Counted from the first letter of the stretch, positions 34,573-43,297 are shown. The stretch is 64,000 bases of DNA from Sphingopyxis panaciterrae (GCF_011762125.1 NZ_JAASQN010000006.1:242904-306903); one strand, 5' to 3'. Made by a program: numbers and translations. Notes: generated from the sequence alone by a model not told the origin.

Positions 34573-35430
34573 ATGCGCCGCGCCCCGCTCCTGCTGCTTG
34601 CAAGCCTTGCCATAGCGGGCGCGGGCGCCGCCGCGCTGTGGGCCGCGACCGCACGGCCGGCGGCGCAGCGGCACAAGCCACAACGCATCGTCTCGCTCAA
34701 CCTCTGCACCGACCAGCTCATCCTCGCGCTCGCCGACCGCGACCAGATCGCCGGGCTGACGCGCAACGCGGGCGATCCCGAAATGTCGGCCGAAGCCACG
34801 AAGGCGCACGGCCTGCGCCTGATGCGTAATTCCGCCGAGGAAATATTGATCCTCGATCCCGATCTGGTCGCCGGCATGCCGTTGCCGCGCGCCACGCTCG
34901 GGGTGGTCGAGGGACAGAATTACCGCACGCTCGACTTGCAGAGCGCGAACACGCTGGCCGAAATCCAGGCCGCGATCCGCGCGACCGCCATGGCGGTCGG
35001 GCACCCCGCGCGCGGCGAGGCGATGATCGCCGACATGGACCGGCAGCTCGCGACAGTCGTGCGGCCCGGCAAGGGACGCGTCGCCGCATATTATCAGCGG
35101 CGCGGCTATATGACGGGCACCGGCACGCTGATCGACGATCTGATGACGCGCGTCGGCGTCGTCAATCTCGCCGCCAAGCTCGGCAAGCCGCCGCTGTCGC
35201 AGCTCAGCCTCGAGGAAATGGTCGCGGCCGAGCCCGACCTTCTGATCGTCGAAAGCGCCACCGACCGCGTCACCGATCAGGGGAGCGAAATGCTCCATCA
35301 CCCCGCACTCCAGGGCATTCCGCGTATCAGCATCTCGCAGGCGTGGACGGTCTGCGGTAGCCCCGCCTATGCCACCGCGGCGCGCAGCATGGCCGATCAG
35401 ATCGCCAGGGTTCCGGTCAGGGCGCACTAA
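34573..35430 (+). CDS. btuF: Periplasmic corrinoid/iron-chelate binding protein (BtuF-like)
   Basis: A 285-residue exported substrate-binding protein of the TroA/BtuF superfamily. An N-terminal hydrophobic signal (residues 5-25) has no lipobox Cys. The first lobe holds QRIVSLNLCTDQLILALA near residue 37 and the conserved ILDPDLV near 95; the second lobe holds YYQRRGYMTGTGTLIDDL near 175 and PDLLIVES near 225. It is divergent from the permease. Its position before the riboswitch-controlled BtuB-like receptor supports a corrinoid ligand. No riboswitch is seen before this gene or the permease. Confidence 0.86.
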   Translation: MRRAPLLLLASLAIAGAGAAALWAATARPAAQRHKPQRIVSLNLCTDQLILALADRDQIAGLTRNAGDPEMSAEATKAHGLRLMRNSAEEILILDPDLVAGMPLPRATLGVVEGQNYRTLDLQSANTLAEIQAAIRATAMAVGHPARGEAMIADMDRQLATVVRPGKGRVAAYYQRRGYMTGTGTLIDDLMTRVGVVNLAAKLGKPPLSQLSLEEMVAAEPDLLIVESATDRVTDQGSEMLHHPALQGIPRISISQAWTVCGSPAYATAARSMADQIARVPVRAH

Positions 35431-35458
35431 AGGAATTTCCGCCTGCTCCCGCACCTGC

Positions 35459-35485
35459 GGCGCTGCCGGATCACCCGGCAGCGCC
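35459..35485. terminator. Intergenic hairpin between convergent btuF- and btuB-like genes
   Basis: An 11-bp perfect stem (35459-35469 with 35475-35485) with a 5-nt loop, between the converging 3' ends. There is no T-tract on either side, so it may act as a weak bidirectional terminator or protect mRNA ends. Confidence 0.5.
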
Positions 35486-35491
35486 TGAGGG

Positions 35492-37345
35492 TCAGAACTT
35501 CACGCGCACGCCGCCATAGGCCGCACGGCCATAGACGCCATAGTTGAACGCGGTCGCATAGTTTGCATCGAAGAGATTATCGACGCGGCCATAGACCTCG
35601 AAATGCTCGCCGACCGGGAAGGAGGCGCGGATGCCCGCGAGTGCATAGCCGTCGAGCGGCACATTGTTCGCCGCGTCGTCGAAGCTGTCGCCGACCATCG
35701 TGATCGTCGCGCCGGTCGACAGGCCGAACGACCAGTCATAATCGACCGACACGCTGATCGCCTGTTCGGCGCGGCGCGGCAGCCGCTTGCCGTCGAACGC
35801 CGGCCGCCCCGACCGGTCGCGCGCGTCGATATAGCTGTACGACGCGCTGAGGTTCAGCGCATCGACCGGCCGCAGCGCCAGCGTCGCCTCGACGCCCTTG
35901 GCGCGGGTGCGGTCGATATTGCCATAGGTGAAGGTCGCATTGTCGTAGTTGATCTGGTCGGTGGTGTTGCGCAGGAAGGCGGTGAGCGACAGCTGCGCGC
36001 GCCCGTCCGCCAGACTCTGGTCGATGCCGAAATCATAGCTTTTCGACTGTTCGGGACGCAGCGCCGCATTGCCGCTGAAGCTGTCGTAAAGCTGATAGAG
36101 CGACGGCGCCTTGAACCCCTCGCCATAGCTGGCGCGGAAGTTGGTCGCGCCGCCGTTCGGCGAATAATTGGCGTTGGCGCCAAAGGTCGTCGCCCCGCCG
36201 AACTGGCTGTGATCGTCGTGACGAACGCCGCCGGTCACCGACAGGCCGGTGAACGGCTGAACGATGCCGAGCGCATAGACGCTGTCGATATTGGCGCGCG
36301 CGGTCGCGGTCGACCCGAAACCGAAGAAATCATAATCGGGGCGTTCATGCTCGTAACCGAAGACCAGCTTCGCCTGTTCGACCGGGGCGACGACGCCCTG
36401 ATATTCGAAGCGCAGGTTGGTGCCCTTATACCCATAGTCGGCCGGGGTACCGCGCACGAAATAATTGTCGCGGTCGTTGCGCAGATAGGTCACCGCCGCG
36501 CGGCTGGTGAAGCGGCCGTCGAACAGGCCGAGGTTCAGCCCTGCATAACCGACATATTGGTTGAGCTTCGCAACGTCGCCGCTGTCCGCCGGGGCACCGA
36601 AGAAGCTGTCGAAGTCGACGTCGGCGTTGATATAATAGCCGCGCAGGTCGAGGCTGAGCGCATCGCTGAACGCGACCTTCAGCCGCGCGTTGCCGGCGAA
36701 ATTCTTGTAACCGTCCTTTTCGGTGCCGACCGCGGCCGATGAAATGCCGTCGGTGCGGAAATAGGCGGCACCGATGCCGCCCGACACGCGCCCGGCGGTG
36801 CCCGACACGTCGGCCTTGGTGCTGAGCGTGTCGCTATAGCCATATTCGGCCGAGGCGTTCGCCGCGAAACCTTCGGCCGGAGTCGCGGTCATCAGGCTGA
36901 CGACGCCGCCGATCGCCTGGCTGCCGTGCACGACCGAGTTCGAGCCGCGCAGCACTTCGATCCGGCTGATGTTACCGGTCAGCAGATGGCCGAAATCATA
37001 TCCGTCGCCGATGCCGCTGGGGTCGTTGACCTTGACGCCGTCGATCAGGACCAAGGTCTGCGTCGTTTCGGCACCGCGCAGCGAGACGCCGGTTACGCCG
37101 CCCGTGCTGCCGTTGCGATTGAACCGCACCCCGGGCGTCGTCGCGAGCAGGTCGACGATGTCGATCGTCTGGCGCTGTTCGATCGTCTTGGCGTCGACGA
37201 TCGTGATCGCCTGTCCGACCTCGTCGCGCGGCTGTTCGATGCCCGATGCGGTGACGACGATATCGTCGCCCAGCGAGCTGGTTTGCGCAAGCGCGGGCGT
37301 TGCCGCGGTCAATGCGATCAAGGAAATGGCGGTATGCTTCAACAT
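35492..37345 (-). CDS. btuB: TonB-dependent vitamin B12 receptor (BtuB-like)
   Basis: A 617-residue outer-membrane receptor close in size to E. coli BtuB. The signal peptide ends TPALAQ, and a TonB-box-like DDIVVTASG follows at about residues 28-36. The plug has TPGVRFNRNG near 70, GVSLRGAETTQTLVLIDGVK in parts (VSLRGAETTQ, LIDGVKVNDP) and RIEVLRGSNSVVHGSQAIGG as IEVLRGSNS and GSQAIGGVV. The barrel ends YGGVRVKF with terminal Phe. The 98-codon upstream extension is rejected: it runs antisense through the leader, and the signal peptide fixes the start. A cobalamin riboswitch lies in the leader, so the gene should be off when B12 is plentiful. Confidence 0.94.
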   Translation of the reverse strand: MLKHTAISLIALTAATPALAQTSSLGDDIVVTASGIEQPRDEVGQAITIVDAKTIEQRQTIDIVDLLATTPGVRFNRNGSTGGVTGVSLRGAETTQTLVLIDGVKVNDPSGIGDGYDFGHLLTGNISRIEVLRGSNSVVHGSQAIGGVVSLMTATPAEGFAANASAEYGYSDTLSTKADVSGTAGRVSGGIGAAYFRTDGISSAAVGTEKDGYKNFAGNARLKVAFSDALSLDLRGYYINADVDFDSFFGAPADSGDVAKLNQYVGYAGLNLGLFDGRFTSRAAVTYLRNDRDNYFVRGTPADYGYKGTNLRFEYQGVVAPVEQAKLVFGYEHERPDYDFFGFGSTATARANIDSVYALGIVQPFTGLSVTGGVRHDDHSQFGGATTFGANANYSPNGGATNFRASYGEGFKAPSLYQLYDSFSGNAALRPEQSKSYDFGIDQSLADGRAQLSLTAFLRNTTDQINYDNATFTYGNIDRTRAKGVEATLALRPVDALNLSASYSYIDARDRSGRPAFDGKRLPRRAEQAISVSVDYDWSFGLSTGATITMVGDSFDDAANNVPLDGYALAGIRASFPVGEHFEVYGRVDNLFDANYATAFNYGVYGRAAYGGVRVKF

Positions 37346-37540
37346 GGGAGTCCCCCCGACGCCGGCAACGAAGGCGGAGCCTGCCGAAACGCACGCGCGA
37401 TCGACCGGCGCACGGGTTGCGGGCGGGCGAATACGCCCGCACCCCCTGCACCGAAGCGGCTCCAGCCGCTTGGTCGTCGCTCGACGGAAGATCCCGTGCC
37501 TTGGCCTTCTCCTGGACCGAGGCATTGAGCGACCCACGCC

Positions 37541-37730
37541 GGCAGGTCTCCTGGCTCGCGGGTCAAGGCTCGATGCACGCCTTCCCAGGTTACCCCAGTG
37601 GCTGGCCCGAGTTCGCTCGGGTCCCGGCATCTCGCTCACCGCTTACAGTTGCAGGGACAGCCTCGGATTCGAGGGCCTTTGACCGGCCTTCTCACCGCGT
37701 TCCCATATTAAGCCCTCTCGGGCACCGGCG
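37541..37730 (-). ncRNA. Cobalamin riboswitch (B12-binding leader)
   Basis: Read on the minus strand, all core elements appear in order: the 5' segment gaacgcggtgagaaggccgg, the conserved ccctgcaactgtaagcgg, then cactggggtaacctgggaag and the B12 box agccaggagacctgcc (37556-37541). About 195 nt separate the B12 box from the receptor start; GC-rich complementary stretches there probably form the expression platform. Adenosylcobalamin binding is expected to lower expression of the BtuB-like receptor. Confidence 0.95.
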
Positions 37731-38218
37731 CGATCATGTAAGGAATTGCCCTTACGGCGCTCGCCCATAGCGGAACGCGGCGGTTTCGCAATCGGCTTTT
37801 GCCTCGCGGGCATATCGCGGGGAAAGCCGGGATGAGGGCGGGTGGCGGGAAACGCCCGGAGCCGGACATAAATCAAAACCGTCGCTCGCGTCGCGGAGTT
37901 CGAGGAACAGGCCGAGGCGGGTAACGAGGTCGGCGCACCAGCGATTGATTTTCTGCCCCTCGACATAGCCCATCATCAAATAGCGGCACCCGCCGTCGGC
38001 CCGCCGCGCGATCGCGGATGATCGAGGCTGGCGAGCATGCGCCGCTCGGCCCCGAACCGAGCAAAGCGCGCTGCGGCTTCGCGGCCCGGCAGCTTTTTTT
38101 TGGGGCGGCGTGTCGGTCTCGGCCGGCAAAATCCGTCTCCTTGCGGAAGGCCACTGAAAACGCAGCATATTGCACCGTTTTGCCTTCGCCCATCGCAATT
38201 CAAAAAGAGGATATCACC
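37731..38218. other. Intergenic region with no firmly supported gene
   Basis: About 490 bp between the riboswitch and the autotransporter gene. A minus-strand frame (37752-38198, 148 codons) is open throughout. Only its middle (MMGYVEGQKINRWCADLV and the following LFLELRDASDGFDL) reads like a real protein; the two ends are Arg/Ser-rich, as chance frames are here. I recognise no family. The right end holds the autotransporter ribosome binding site (aaagagg at 38205-38211). It should contain promoters for both the riboswitch transcript and the autotransporter gene. Confidence 0.4.
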
Positions 38219-39904
38219 ATGAACAGGCAATCGAAATATCTGCTCGGCGTCGCATGCGTCGCGGCCATGCCCGTCGCTTTTGCTGCGCCGGCGCAGGCGG
38301 GGACCTATTGCGGTTCGACCGTCACCATCGATCTCATCGGCCTTGACCCCTTCACCGTCGACACCGCCGAGCGACGCGACGAAATCATCTGCAACGGAAC
38401 GATCGACAATGACGACCTCGGCGAAGGTTCGGTCACCGGCGACAAGATCGCCGATGGGTCAATCGGCACCGACGACATCGCCTTCGACGCCGTGACAGGC
38501 GCCGAGATCGCCAACGGATCGATCACCAATGAAGACCTAGGCGAAGGTTCGGTCACCGGTTACAATATCGCCGACGGGTCGATCGGCACCGACGACATAG
38601 CCTTTGATGCCGTGACGGGCGCCGAGATCGCCAACGGATCGATCGGCACCGATGATCTCGGCAATGGCGTGGTTACCGGGGCGAAGATCGCCGACGGATC
38701 GGTGGGCTTCCTCGACCTTGCAAGCAACGCCGTCGCCGGCAGCAATATCGTCGATGGCAGCGTGCGCGGCGTCGACCTGGCCAACGCCACGGTGACGGGC
38801 GACAAGCTGGCCGCCGATGCGGTGACCAGCGGAAAGATCGCGAACGGAACCATTGTTGAAGAGGATCTCGCTGACGGATCGGTTTCGACGCGCAACCTCC
38901 AGGATGGCTCGGTGACGATGAGCAAGCTGGGCGCCGATGTGGTGGCCTCGATCGAACAGGGCACCGAGGATGCGGTGGCCGAAGCGAAGGACTATGCCGA
39001 CCAGGGCGATGCGCGGATCGAGGGGCTCGCCAGGACCGCGCAGACGTCCGCGAACAATGCGCAGGCGACCGCCAACACCGCGCTCGCCAACGGCAAATAC
39101 GTCAAGGCGAACGGCAGCGGCGCCGTGCCGCAGGCGACGGGTGCCGACGCGATCGCGATCGGGACCGACAGCGTCGCGAGCGGTGATCAGTCGGTCGCGA
39201 TGGGCGCGGGGGCGCAGGCGCTGGGCGGCAAGGCGGTGTCGATCGGCGCGGGCAATGTCGCGACCGGCAACGGCGCGGTGGCCATCGGCGATCCCAATGT
39301 CGCAACCGGCACCGGGGCGGTCGCGATGGGCGCCGACAACAGTGCGACGGGGACCGGCGCGGTCGCGATCGGCAATGCCAATACCGCAACCGGCGACGGC
39401 GCGGTCGCGATCGGCAATGGCGCAGCGGCGACCGCCGAAAACAGCGTCGCGCTCGGCAATGGATCGGTCGCCGATGAGGCGGCCACGGTATCGGTAGGGA
39501 CCGCCGCGGCGACGCGCCGGATCGTCAACGTCTCGGCCGGCGTCGCCCCGGCCGACGCAGTCAACATGTCGCAACTGACCGCGCTGACGAACAACGTCAA
39601 CGCCATCGGGGGCCGCGTCAACATCCTCGAGGACCGGGTGACGCAGCATGATTTCGACATCCGCCGGATCGATCGCATGGCGAGCCGGGGCGTCGCGATC
39701 GCCACCGCGCTGGCTTCGGTCCCGGCGCTCGACGGTGACAAAAATTTCGGCATCGGTTTCGGCACCGGCACCTATGACGGCCGCGTCGCCTTCTCGCTCG
39801 CGCTGATCGCGCGCGCGGGCGACAATGCGCAGTTCCGTTTCAATGCCGGCACCGCAGGCAATGGAAAGATCGCCGCGGGCGCCGGCGCCACGATCGGCTT
39901 CTGA
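38219..39904 (+). CDS. YadA-like trimeric autotransporter adhesin with decapeptide-repeat passenger
   Basis: A 561-residue surface adhesin predicted to trimerise and anchor itself in the outer membrane. In order: a signal peptide (1 to about 27, ending PAQAG), a short Cys-containing segment, eighteen 10-residue repeats (60-239), an Ala-rich coiled-coil stalk (about 240-295), YadA-head repeats of 14 residues such as GTGAVAIGNANTAT (about 310-425), a neck (VAPADAVNMSQL, near 440), a short coiled coil and a C-terminal YadA anchor of about 75 residues ending in Phe. The start has AAAGAGG 7 bp upstream. The decapeptide block is unusual for this family and partly duplicated in DNA. It is a single gene. 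Confidence 0.92.
   Translation: MNRQSKYLLGVACVAAMPVAFAAPAQAGTYCGSTVTIDLIGLDPFTVDTAERRDEIICNGTIDNDDLGEGSVTGDKIADGSIGTDDIAFDAVTGAEIANGSITNEDLGEGSVTGYNIADGSIGTDDIAFDAVTGAEIANGSIGTDDLGNGVVTGAKIADGSVGFLDLASNAVAGSNIVDGSVRGVDLANATVTGDKLAADAVTSGKIANGTIVEEDLADGSVSTRNLQDGSVTMSKLGADVVASIEQGTEDAVAEAKDYADQGDARIEGLARTAQTSANNAQATANTALANGKYVKANGSGAVPQATGADAIAIGTDSVASGDQSVAMGAGAQALGGKAVSIGAGNVATGNGAVAIGDPNVATGTGAVAMGADNSATGTGAVAIGNANTATGDGAVAIGNGAAATAENSVALGNGSVADEAATVSVGTAAATRRIVNVSAGVAPADAVNMSQLTALTNNVNAIGGRVNILEDRVTQHDFDIRRIDRMASRGVAIATALASVPALDGDKNFGIGFGTGTYDGRVAFSLALIARAGDNAQFRFNAGTAGNGKIAAGAGATIGF
38396..38935 (+). repeat. Eighteen decapeptide coding repeats with 120-bp tandem periodicity
   Basis: Residues 60-239 of the autotransporter divide into 18 consecutive ten-residue units of the pattern G-S/T-I/V-x-x-x-D/K-I/L-x-D/N. 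At the DNA level four units form a 120-bp block repeated in near-identical form from 38401 and 38521, with a more diverged third copy from 38641, indicating recent duplication or slippage. Confidence 0.9.
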
Positions 39905-39999
39905 CCGGCGGGGGGCGGTCCGGGACGGCCCGGGCTGCCTCCGGCTCCCTCCCGAGCGGCATATTTTCAGATCGCCGCCACGGGCGGATAAATTACGCT

Positions 40000-40020
40000 A
40001 TTGCAAATTATTCGCATCAT
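40000..40020 (+). promoter_or_regulatory. Fur-type operator of the DUF3649-PepSY-DUF3325 operon
   Basis: attgcaaattattcgcatca, 17 bp before the first start codon, matches the reverse complement of the siderophore receptor box (19193-19212 region) at 15 of 19 positions. Its closeness to the start suggests iron-dependent repression. Confidence 0.6.
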
Positions 40021-40036
40021 TGCGAGAGGGGCCGCC

Positions 40037-40345
40037 ATGGCAAAGGCGGCTGGTAAATCGGTGCGGGCGAATCGGCGCGACGTGGCGCTGCGGACGGTGG
40101 CCGCGGTGCCGCTGAACTATGCGCTGACCGCGCTCGCCACGATTTTCGTGGCGCGCATCCTGCCCGGCAGCCCGGCGCAGGCGTCGATCGGCGCGACGAC
40201 ACTGTGCTTTGCCATTTTCGCCGTCGTCGCGATGCTGTGCTTTACCGTGCAGTCGGTGGGCAAGCTGTGGCTGACGATGATCGGCGCGGGCCTGGCGTTC
40301 GCGCTCGCCGACTGGCTGCTCGTCCTGACCGGCGGCCGGCTGTGA
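40037..40345 (+). CDS. DUF3649 domain membrane protein
   Basis: A 102-residue inner-membrane protein with three hydrophobic helices (about residues 20-40, 48-68, 76-97) and a basic N terminus. It matches DUF3649, found almost only upstream of PepSY_TM and DUF3325 genes in iron-uptake loci. The ATG at 40037 has GAGAGGGG just upstream. Its stop overlaps the GTG of the next gene by 3 bp. A Fur-like box lies directly before it. Its role is probably structural or accessory in a ferric-siderophore reduction complex; this is inferred from operon context. Confidence 0.88.
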   Translation: MAKAAGKSVRANRRDVALRTVAAVPLNYALTALATIFVARILPGSPAQASIGATTLCFAIFAVVAMLCFTVQSVGKLWLTMIGAGLAFALADWLLVLTGGRL

Positions 40346-41892
40346 AGGGCGGGATCCGCCAATCGATGGCGTGGCTCCACACCTGGGTGGGGCTGGTGCT
40401 CGGCTGGCTGCTTTATGCGATTTTCGTCACCGGCACCTCGGCCTATTATCAGGAAGAGATCACCCAGTGGATGACGCCCGAAATCGGGAGCGCCGCCGTA
40501 GCCAGCGACAAGAGCTTCGCGGCCGCCGCCGACTGGGTCCAGCATAAGGCGCCGGACGCCCAGGAATGGTCAATCTTTCTGGCCGGCAAGCGCGCCCCCG
40601 GCCTGCAGCTTTACTGGACGAACGGCCCCGACGCGCCCGCCGATGCGCCGACCGAGGCACGGCTCGACCGGCAAGGCCGCGAGGTGAAGGCGCGCGAAAC
40701 GCAGGGCGGCTATTTCCTGTACCGCTTCCACTACGACCTGCATTATATCAACTGGTATTGGGCGCGGTGGCTGGTCGGCATTGCGGCGATGGCGATGCTG
40801 GTCGCGATCCTTTCGGGCATCATCACGCACAAGAAGATCATCACCGATTATTTCATGCTGCGGCTGGGCAAGGGGCAGCGCAGCTGGCTCGACGTTCATA
40901 ATGCGTCGAGCGTGTTGTTCCTGCCCTTCGTGCTGATGATGACCTATACCGGGCTGGTGTCGCTGGCGACGCATTATATGCCGTGGGGCATCGCAGCCAA
41001 TTATGCCGATACCGAAAAATTCTACGCTGCCGCCTTCCCCTACCCCTCGCCGCCCGAAAAGACCGGCGCCGCGAAACTCGCGCCGATCGGCCCGATGGTG
41101 GCTGCGGCCGAGCGGAACTGGGGCATGGCGGCGGGCGGCGTCCGGGTCCTCAATCCCGGCGACCGGAGCGCACAGGTGATCGTATCGAGCGGCGTCGACG
41201 GCAATATGTCGGCACGCCCGCGTTCGCTGACCTTCGACGGCGCGACCGGCCGGCTGGTCAGCGCCCATGATCCGTCGGGCGCCGCGACCGCTACCGAGGG
41301 GGTGATGATCGGCCTGCATGCCGGGCGCTATGCGCAGCCGATCCTGCGCGGCCTCTATTTCCTGTCGGGCATCGCGGGCTGCGTCATGATCGCCTCGGGG
41401 CTTATCCTGTGGACGGTCAAGCGGCGACCGCGCCTCGCCGATCCCGACAAGCCGCATTTCGGGTTCCAGCTCGTCGAAAAGCTCAACATCGGCGCGATCG
41501 TCGGGCTGCCGCTCGGCATCGCCATCTATTTCCTTGCCAACCGCCTGCTGCCCGTCGGGCTGGCCGGGCGCGGCGACTGGGAAATCGACAGCCTGTTTCT
41601 CGCCTGGCTGGCCGCCTTCATCTGGGCGGCGGTGCGCCCGTCACCACGCGCCTGGGCCGAAACGACCGCCGTCACCGTGCTGCTGTTCGCCGCGGTGCCG
41701 ATCGTCAGCGCGCTGACCACCGGCCGCAATCTTTTCCACAGCATCGCCGCGGGCGAATGGATATTCGCCGGCTTCGATCTCGCCATGCTCGCGCTCGCCG
41801 CGGGCTTCTGGACCGCGCATCGCCGCATCGTCCGGCGCGCGCGCGGCGCAGCAGAGGGCCGGCGCCCGCAGCGGAACACCGCCCCGGCATGA
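40342..41892 (+). CDS. PepSY-associated TM helix protein of an iron-uptake operon
   Basis: A 516-residue inner-membrane protein of the PepSY_TM/PiuB family, starting at a GTG that overlaps the DUF3649 stop. An N-terminal helix with WLHTWVGLVLGWLLYAIFV in parts (SMAWLHTWVGL, LLYAIFVTGT) is followed by a large periplasmic loop, a helix pair near residues 150-205 around HKKIITDYF, a second loop and about five C-terminal helices. Conserved His residues in helices (HTW, HNASS) could bind heme. Members are thought to reduce or release iron from siderophores in the periplasm. It is longer than the other PepSY protein here (388 residues) because of the extra C-terminal helices. Confidence 0.9.
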   Translation: MKGGIRQSMAWLHTWVGLVLGWLLYAIFVTGTSAYYQEEITQWMTPEIGSAAVASDKSFAAAADWVQHKAPDAQEWSIFLAGKRAPGLQLYWTNGPDAPADAPTEARLDRQGREVKARETQGGYFLYRFHYDLHYINWYWARWLVGIAAMAMLVAILSGIITHKKIITDYFMLRLGKGQRSWLDVHNASSVLFLPFVLMMTYTGLVSLATHYMPWGIAANYADTEKFYAAAFPYPSPPEKTGAAKLAPIGPMVAAAERNWGMAAGGVRVLNPGDRSAQVIVSSGVDGNMSARPRSLTFDGATGRLVSAHDPSGAATATEGVMIGLHAGRYAQPILRGLYFLSGIAGCVMIASGLILWTVKRRPRLADPDKPHFGFQLVEKLNIGAIVGLPLGIAIYFLANRLLPVGLAGRGDWEIDSLFLAWLAAFIWAAVRPSPRAWAETTAVTVLLFAAVPIVSALTTGRNLFHSIAAGEWIFAGFDLAMLALAAGFWTAHRRIVRRARGAAEGRRPQRNTAPA

Positions 41893-42173
41893 TCGACCTC
41901 GCGCTCCTCCTCCTGACCGCCGCCGGCTTCGCCTGTCTGTGTGCCAGCGTCGCGCGCCATCAGCCCGCCCTGTTCGGCCGCGCGCTGCCGAAGCGGCGCG
42001 CCCGGATACTCAAAAGAGCGGGCTGGTCGATGCTCGCGCTGGCCACCATGCTTGCCTGCATCAACTTCGGTTCCGGCTATGGGCTGGTCGAAGCGCTGGG
42101 TTTCGCCAGCCTCGGCGCTCTCGCCGCCATGGCGCTGCTGTCGCGCGCCACCCGGCAAAACGCGCGGCGTTGA
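41889..42173 (+). CDS. DUF3325 domain membrane protein
   Basis: A 94-residue membrane protein with three hydrophobic helices (about 2-20, 45-62, 68-85). The pattern LCASVARHQPALFGRALP near residue 18 and RAGWSMLALATMLA near 43 fits DUF3325, the usual third member of DUF3649-PepSY-DUF3325 operons. It starts inside the stop codon of the PepSY gene (ATGA). Its role is unknown beyond the link to iron uptake. The end is convergent with the alkylation repair gene 17 bp away. Confidence 0.87.
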   Translation: MIDLALLLLTAAGFACLCASVARHQPALFGRALPKRRARILKRAGWSMLALATMLACINFGSGYGLVEALGFASLGALAAMALLSRATRQNARR

Positions 42174-42190
42174 TCGCCGCGGACTGACGG

Positions 42191-43297
42191 TCAGGACGCG
42201 GGCGCGATATCGAAAGCCGCGCGCGCCATCGTCTCGCCATTGACGATCAGTTCGACATCGTGGCGGCCCGGATAATGGCGGCGGGTGCTGAAGTCGCGAA
42301 TGATCTGGCGGATCGCGAGCGCCGCGGCGGCGCCGGCGGCGAGGTCGAAGCTTTTGAACTTGAACACCTTGGCGCCGGTCTTGCCGCCCGCGCGGGCATA
42401 ATGGATGCGATAATCGACGACCAGCCTCTGGCCCTCCGTCGCCGTCGACAGGAGGTCGGCGGCGATCGTGACGCTATCGCCGAGCCGCACCGCCTGCGGT
42501 TCGACCGCAAAACGGGTCACGCGGACCGCCGCGCCGTGGCGCACCCCGATCAGCGCCAGCGCGCGCGGGTCGCCCTGTTTGATCAGCGTGCGCAGCGCGT
42601 GGCGAATGATCCACGCGGTGCGCGGGTCGTCGGCCGGCCAGGTGCCCAGCCGGTCGAGCACCCAAGCGGGCCGATCCTTGGCGATGTCGTTCAAATGATT
42701 CGCGACCGATTTGCGGACATAAGGGCTCGGATCGGCCTGCAGCGTTTCGAGGATCGGCGCGCCGAGCGTCGGATCGGCCTTGAGCGCGGGCACACGCGCC
42801 GCCCAAGGCAGGCGCGGCCGGCAGCCTTCGCTCGCCAGGCGGCGGACATGCTCGTTTTCGTCATGGCTCCACCGCGCCATCACCGCGAGCGTCGCTGCGG
42901 CGTCCCGCGCAAGGAAGGGACGGATCGCGAATTCGGCGGTCCCGAAGCGCGTCAGTCCGGCAAGCGCGTCCATCGACGCGGCGAAATCGTCGAGGCCGTA
43001 TCGCGCGACATATTCGGTGAGGGCGACGGCTTGAAAACCATGGGTCAGCCGCGGCGCCATCGCGTGAAGGACCTCCAGCGCGGCGCGATAATCCGCGGGA
43101 AGCGCCGCCGGAAGCGCGTCGGCGATATGGCGCACCCGCTCCATGATCGACAGCGCATCGAGCCCGCGCGAGGCGGCGGCGATGAAAGCGGTGCGATCGA
43201 AACGCGATGATGCGGCCGTCCCCGCATCGGCGATCACCGCGAGCGCCGCGGGTCCCAATATGTCCTTCAGCAGCGGCGCGGATTTTTCATCGGTCAT
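42191..43297 (-). CDS. DNA alkylation repair protein, HEAT-like (AlkD-related)
   Basis: A 368-residue soluble all-helical protein related to the AlkC/AlkD DNA glycosylase group, which removes alkylated bases such as 3-methyladenine by a HEAT-repeat fold that cradles DNA. Repeats are visible around GLDDFAASMDALAGLTRFGTAEFAIRPF (as LDDFAASMDAL and EFAIRPFL), MARWSHDENEHVRRLASEG near residue 145, and DPSPYVRKSVANHLNDIAKD near 190. The C-terminal third (from about residue 260) is a beta-rich extra domain typical of the longer AlkC-like forms. It is a single gene. Confidence 0.85.
   Translation of the reverse strand: MTDEKSAPLLKDILGPAALAVIADAGTAASSRFDRTAFIAAASRGLDALSIMERVRHIADALPAALPADYRAALEVLHAMAPRLTHGFQAVALTEYVARYGLDDFAASMDALAGLTRFGTAEFAIRPFLARDAAATLAVMARWSHDENEHVRRLASEGCRPRLPWAARVPALKADPTLGAPILETLQADPSPYVRKSVANHLNDIAKDRPAWVLDRLGTWPADDPRTAWIIRHALRTLIKQGDPRALALIGVRHGAAVRVTRFAVEPQAVRLGDSVTIAADLLSTATEGQRLVVDYRIHYARAGGKTGAKVFKFKSFDLAAGAAAALAIRQIIRDFSTRRHYPGRHDVELIVNGETMARAAFDIAPAS

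Noticed and set aside
32757..34895. 712-codon minus-strand frame joining the ABC ATPase to an N-terminal extension through the permease gene
   Set aside because: Only the last 258 residues are an ABC ATPase; the rest is out of frame with the permease, which is itself certain.
38396..38935. Regularly spaced repeats that could look like a CRISPR array
   Set aside because: The spacing is a multiple of three, the units are in frame within one adhesin gene, and there are no unique spacers or cas genes.
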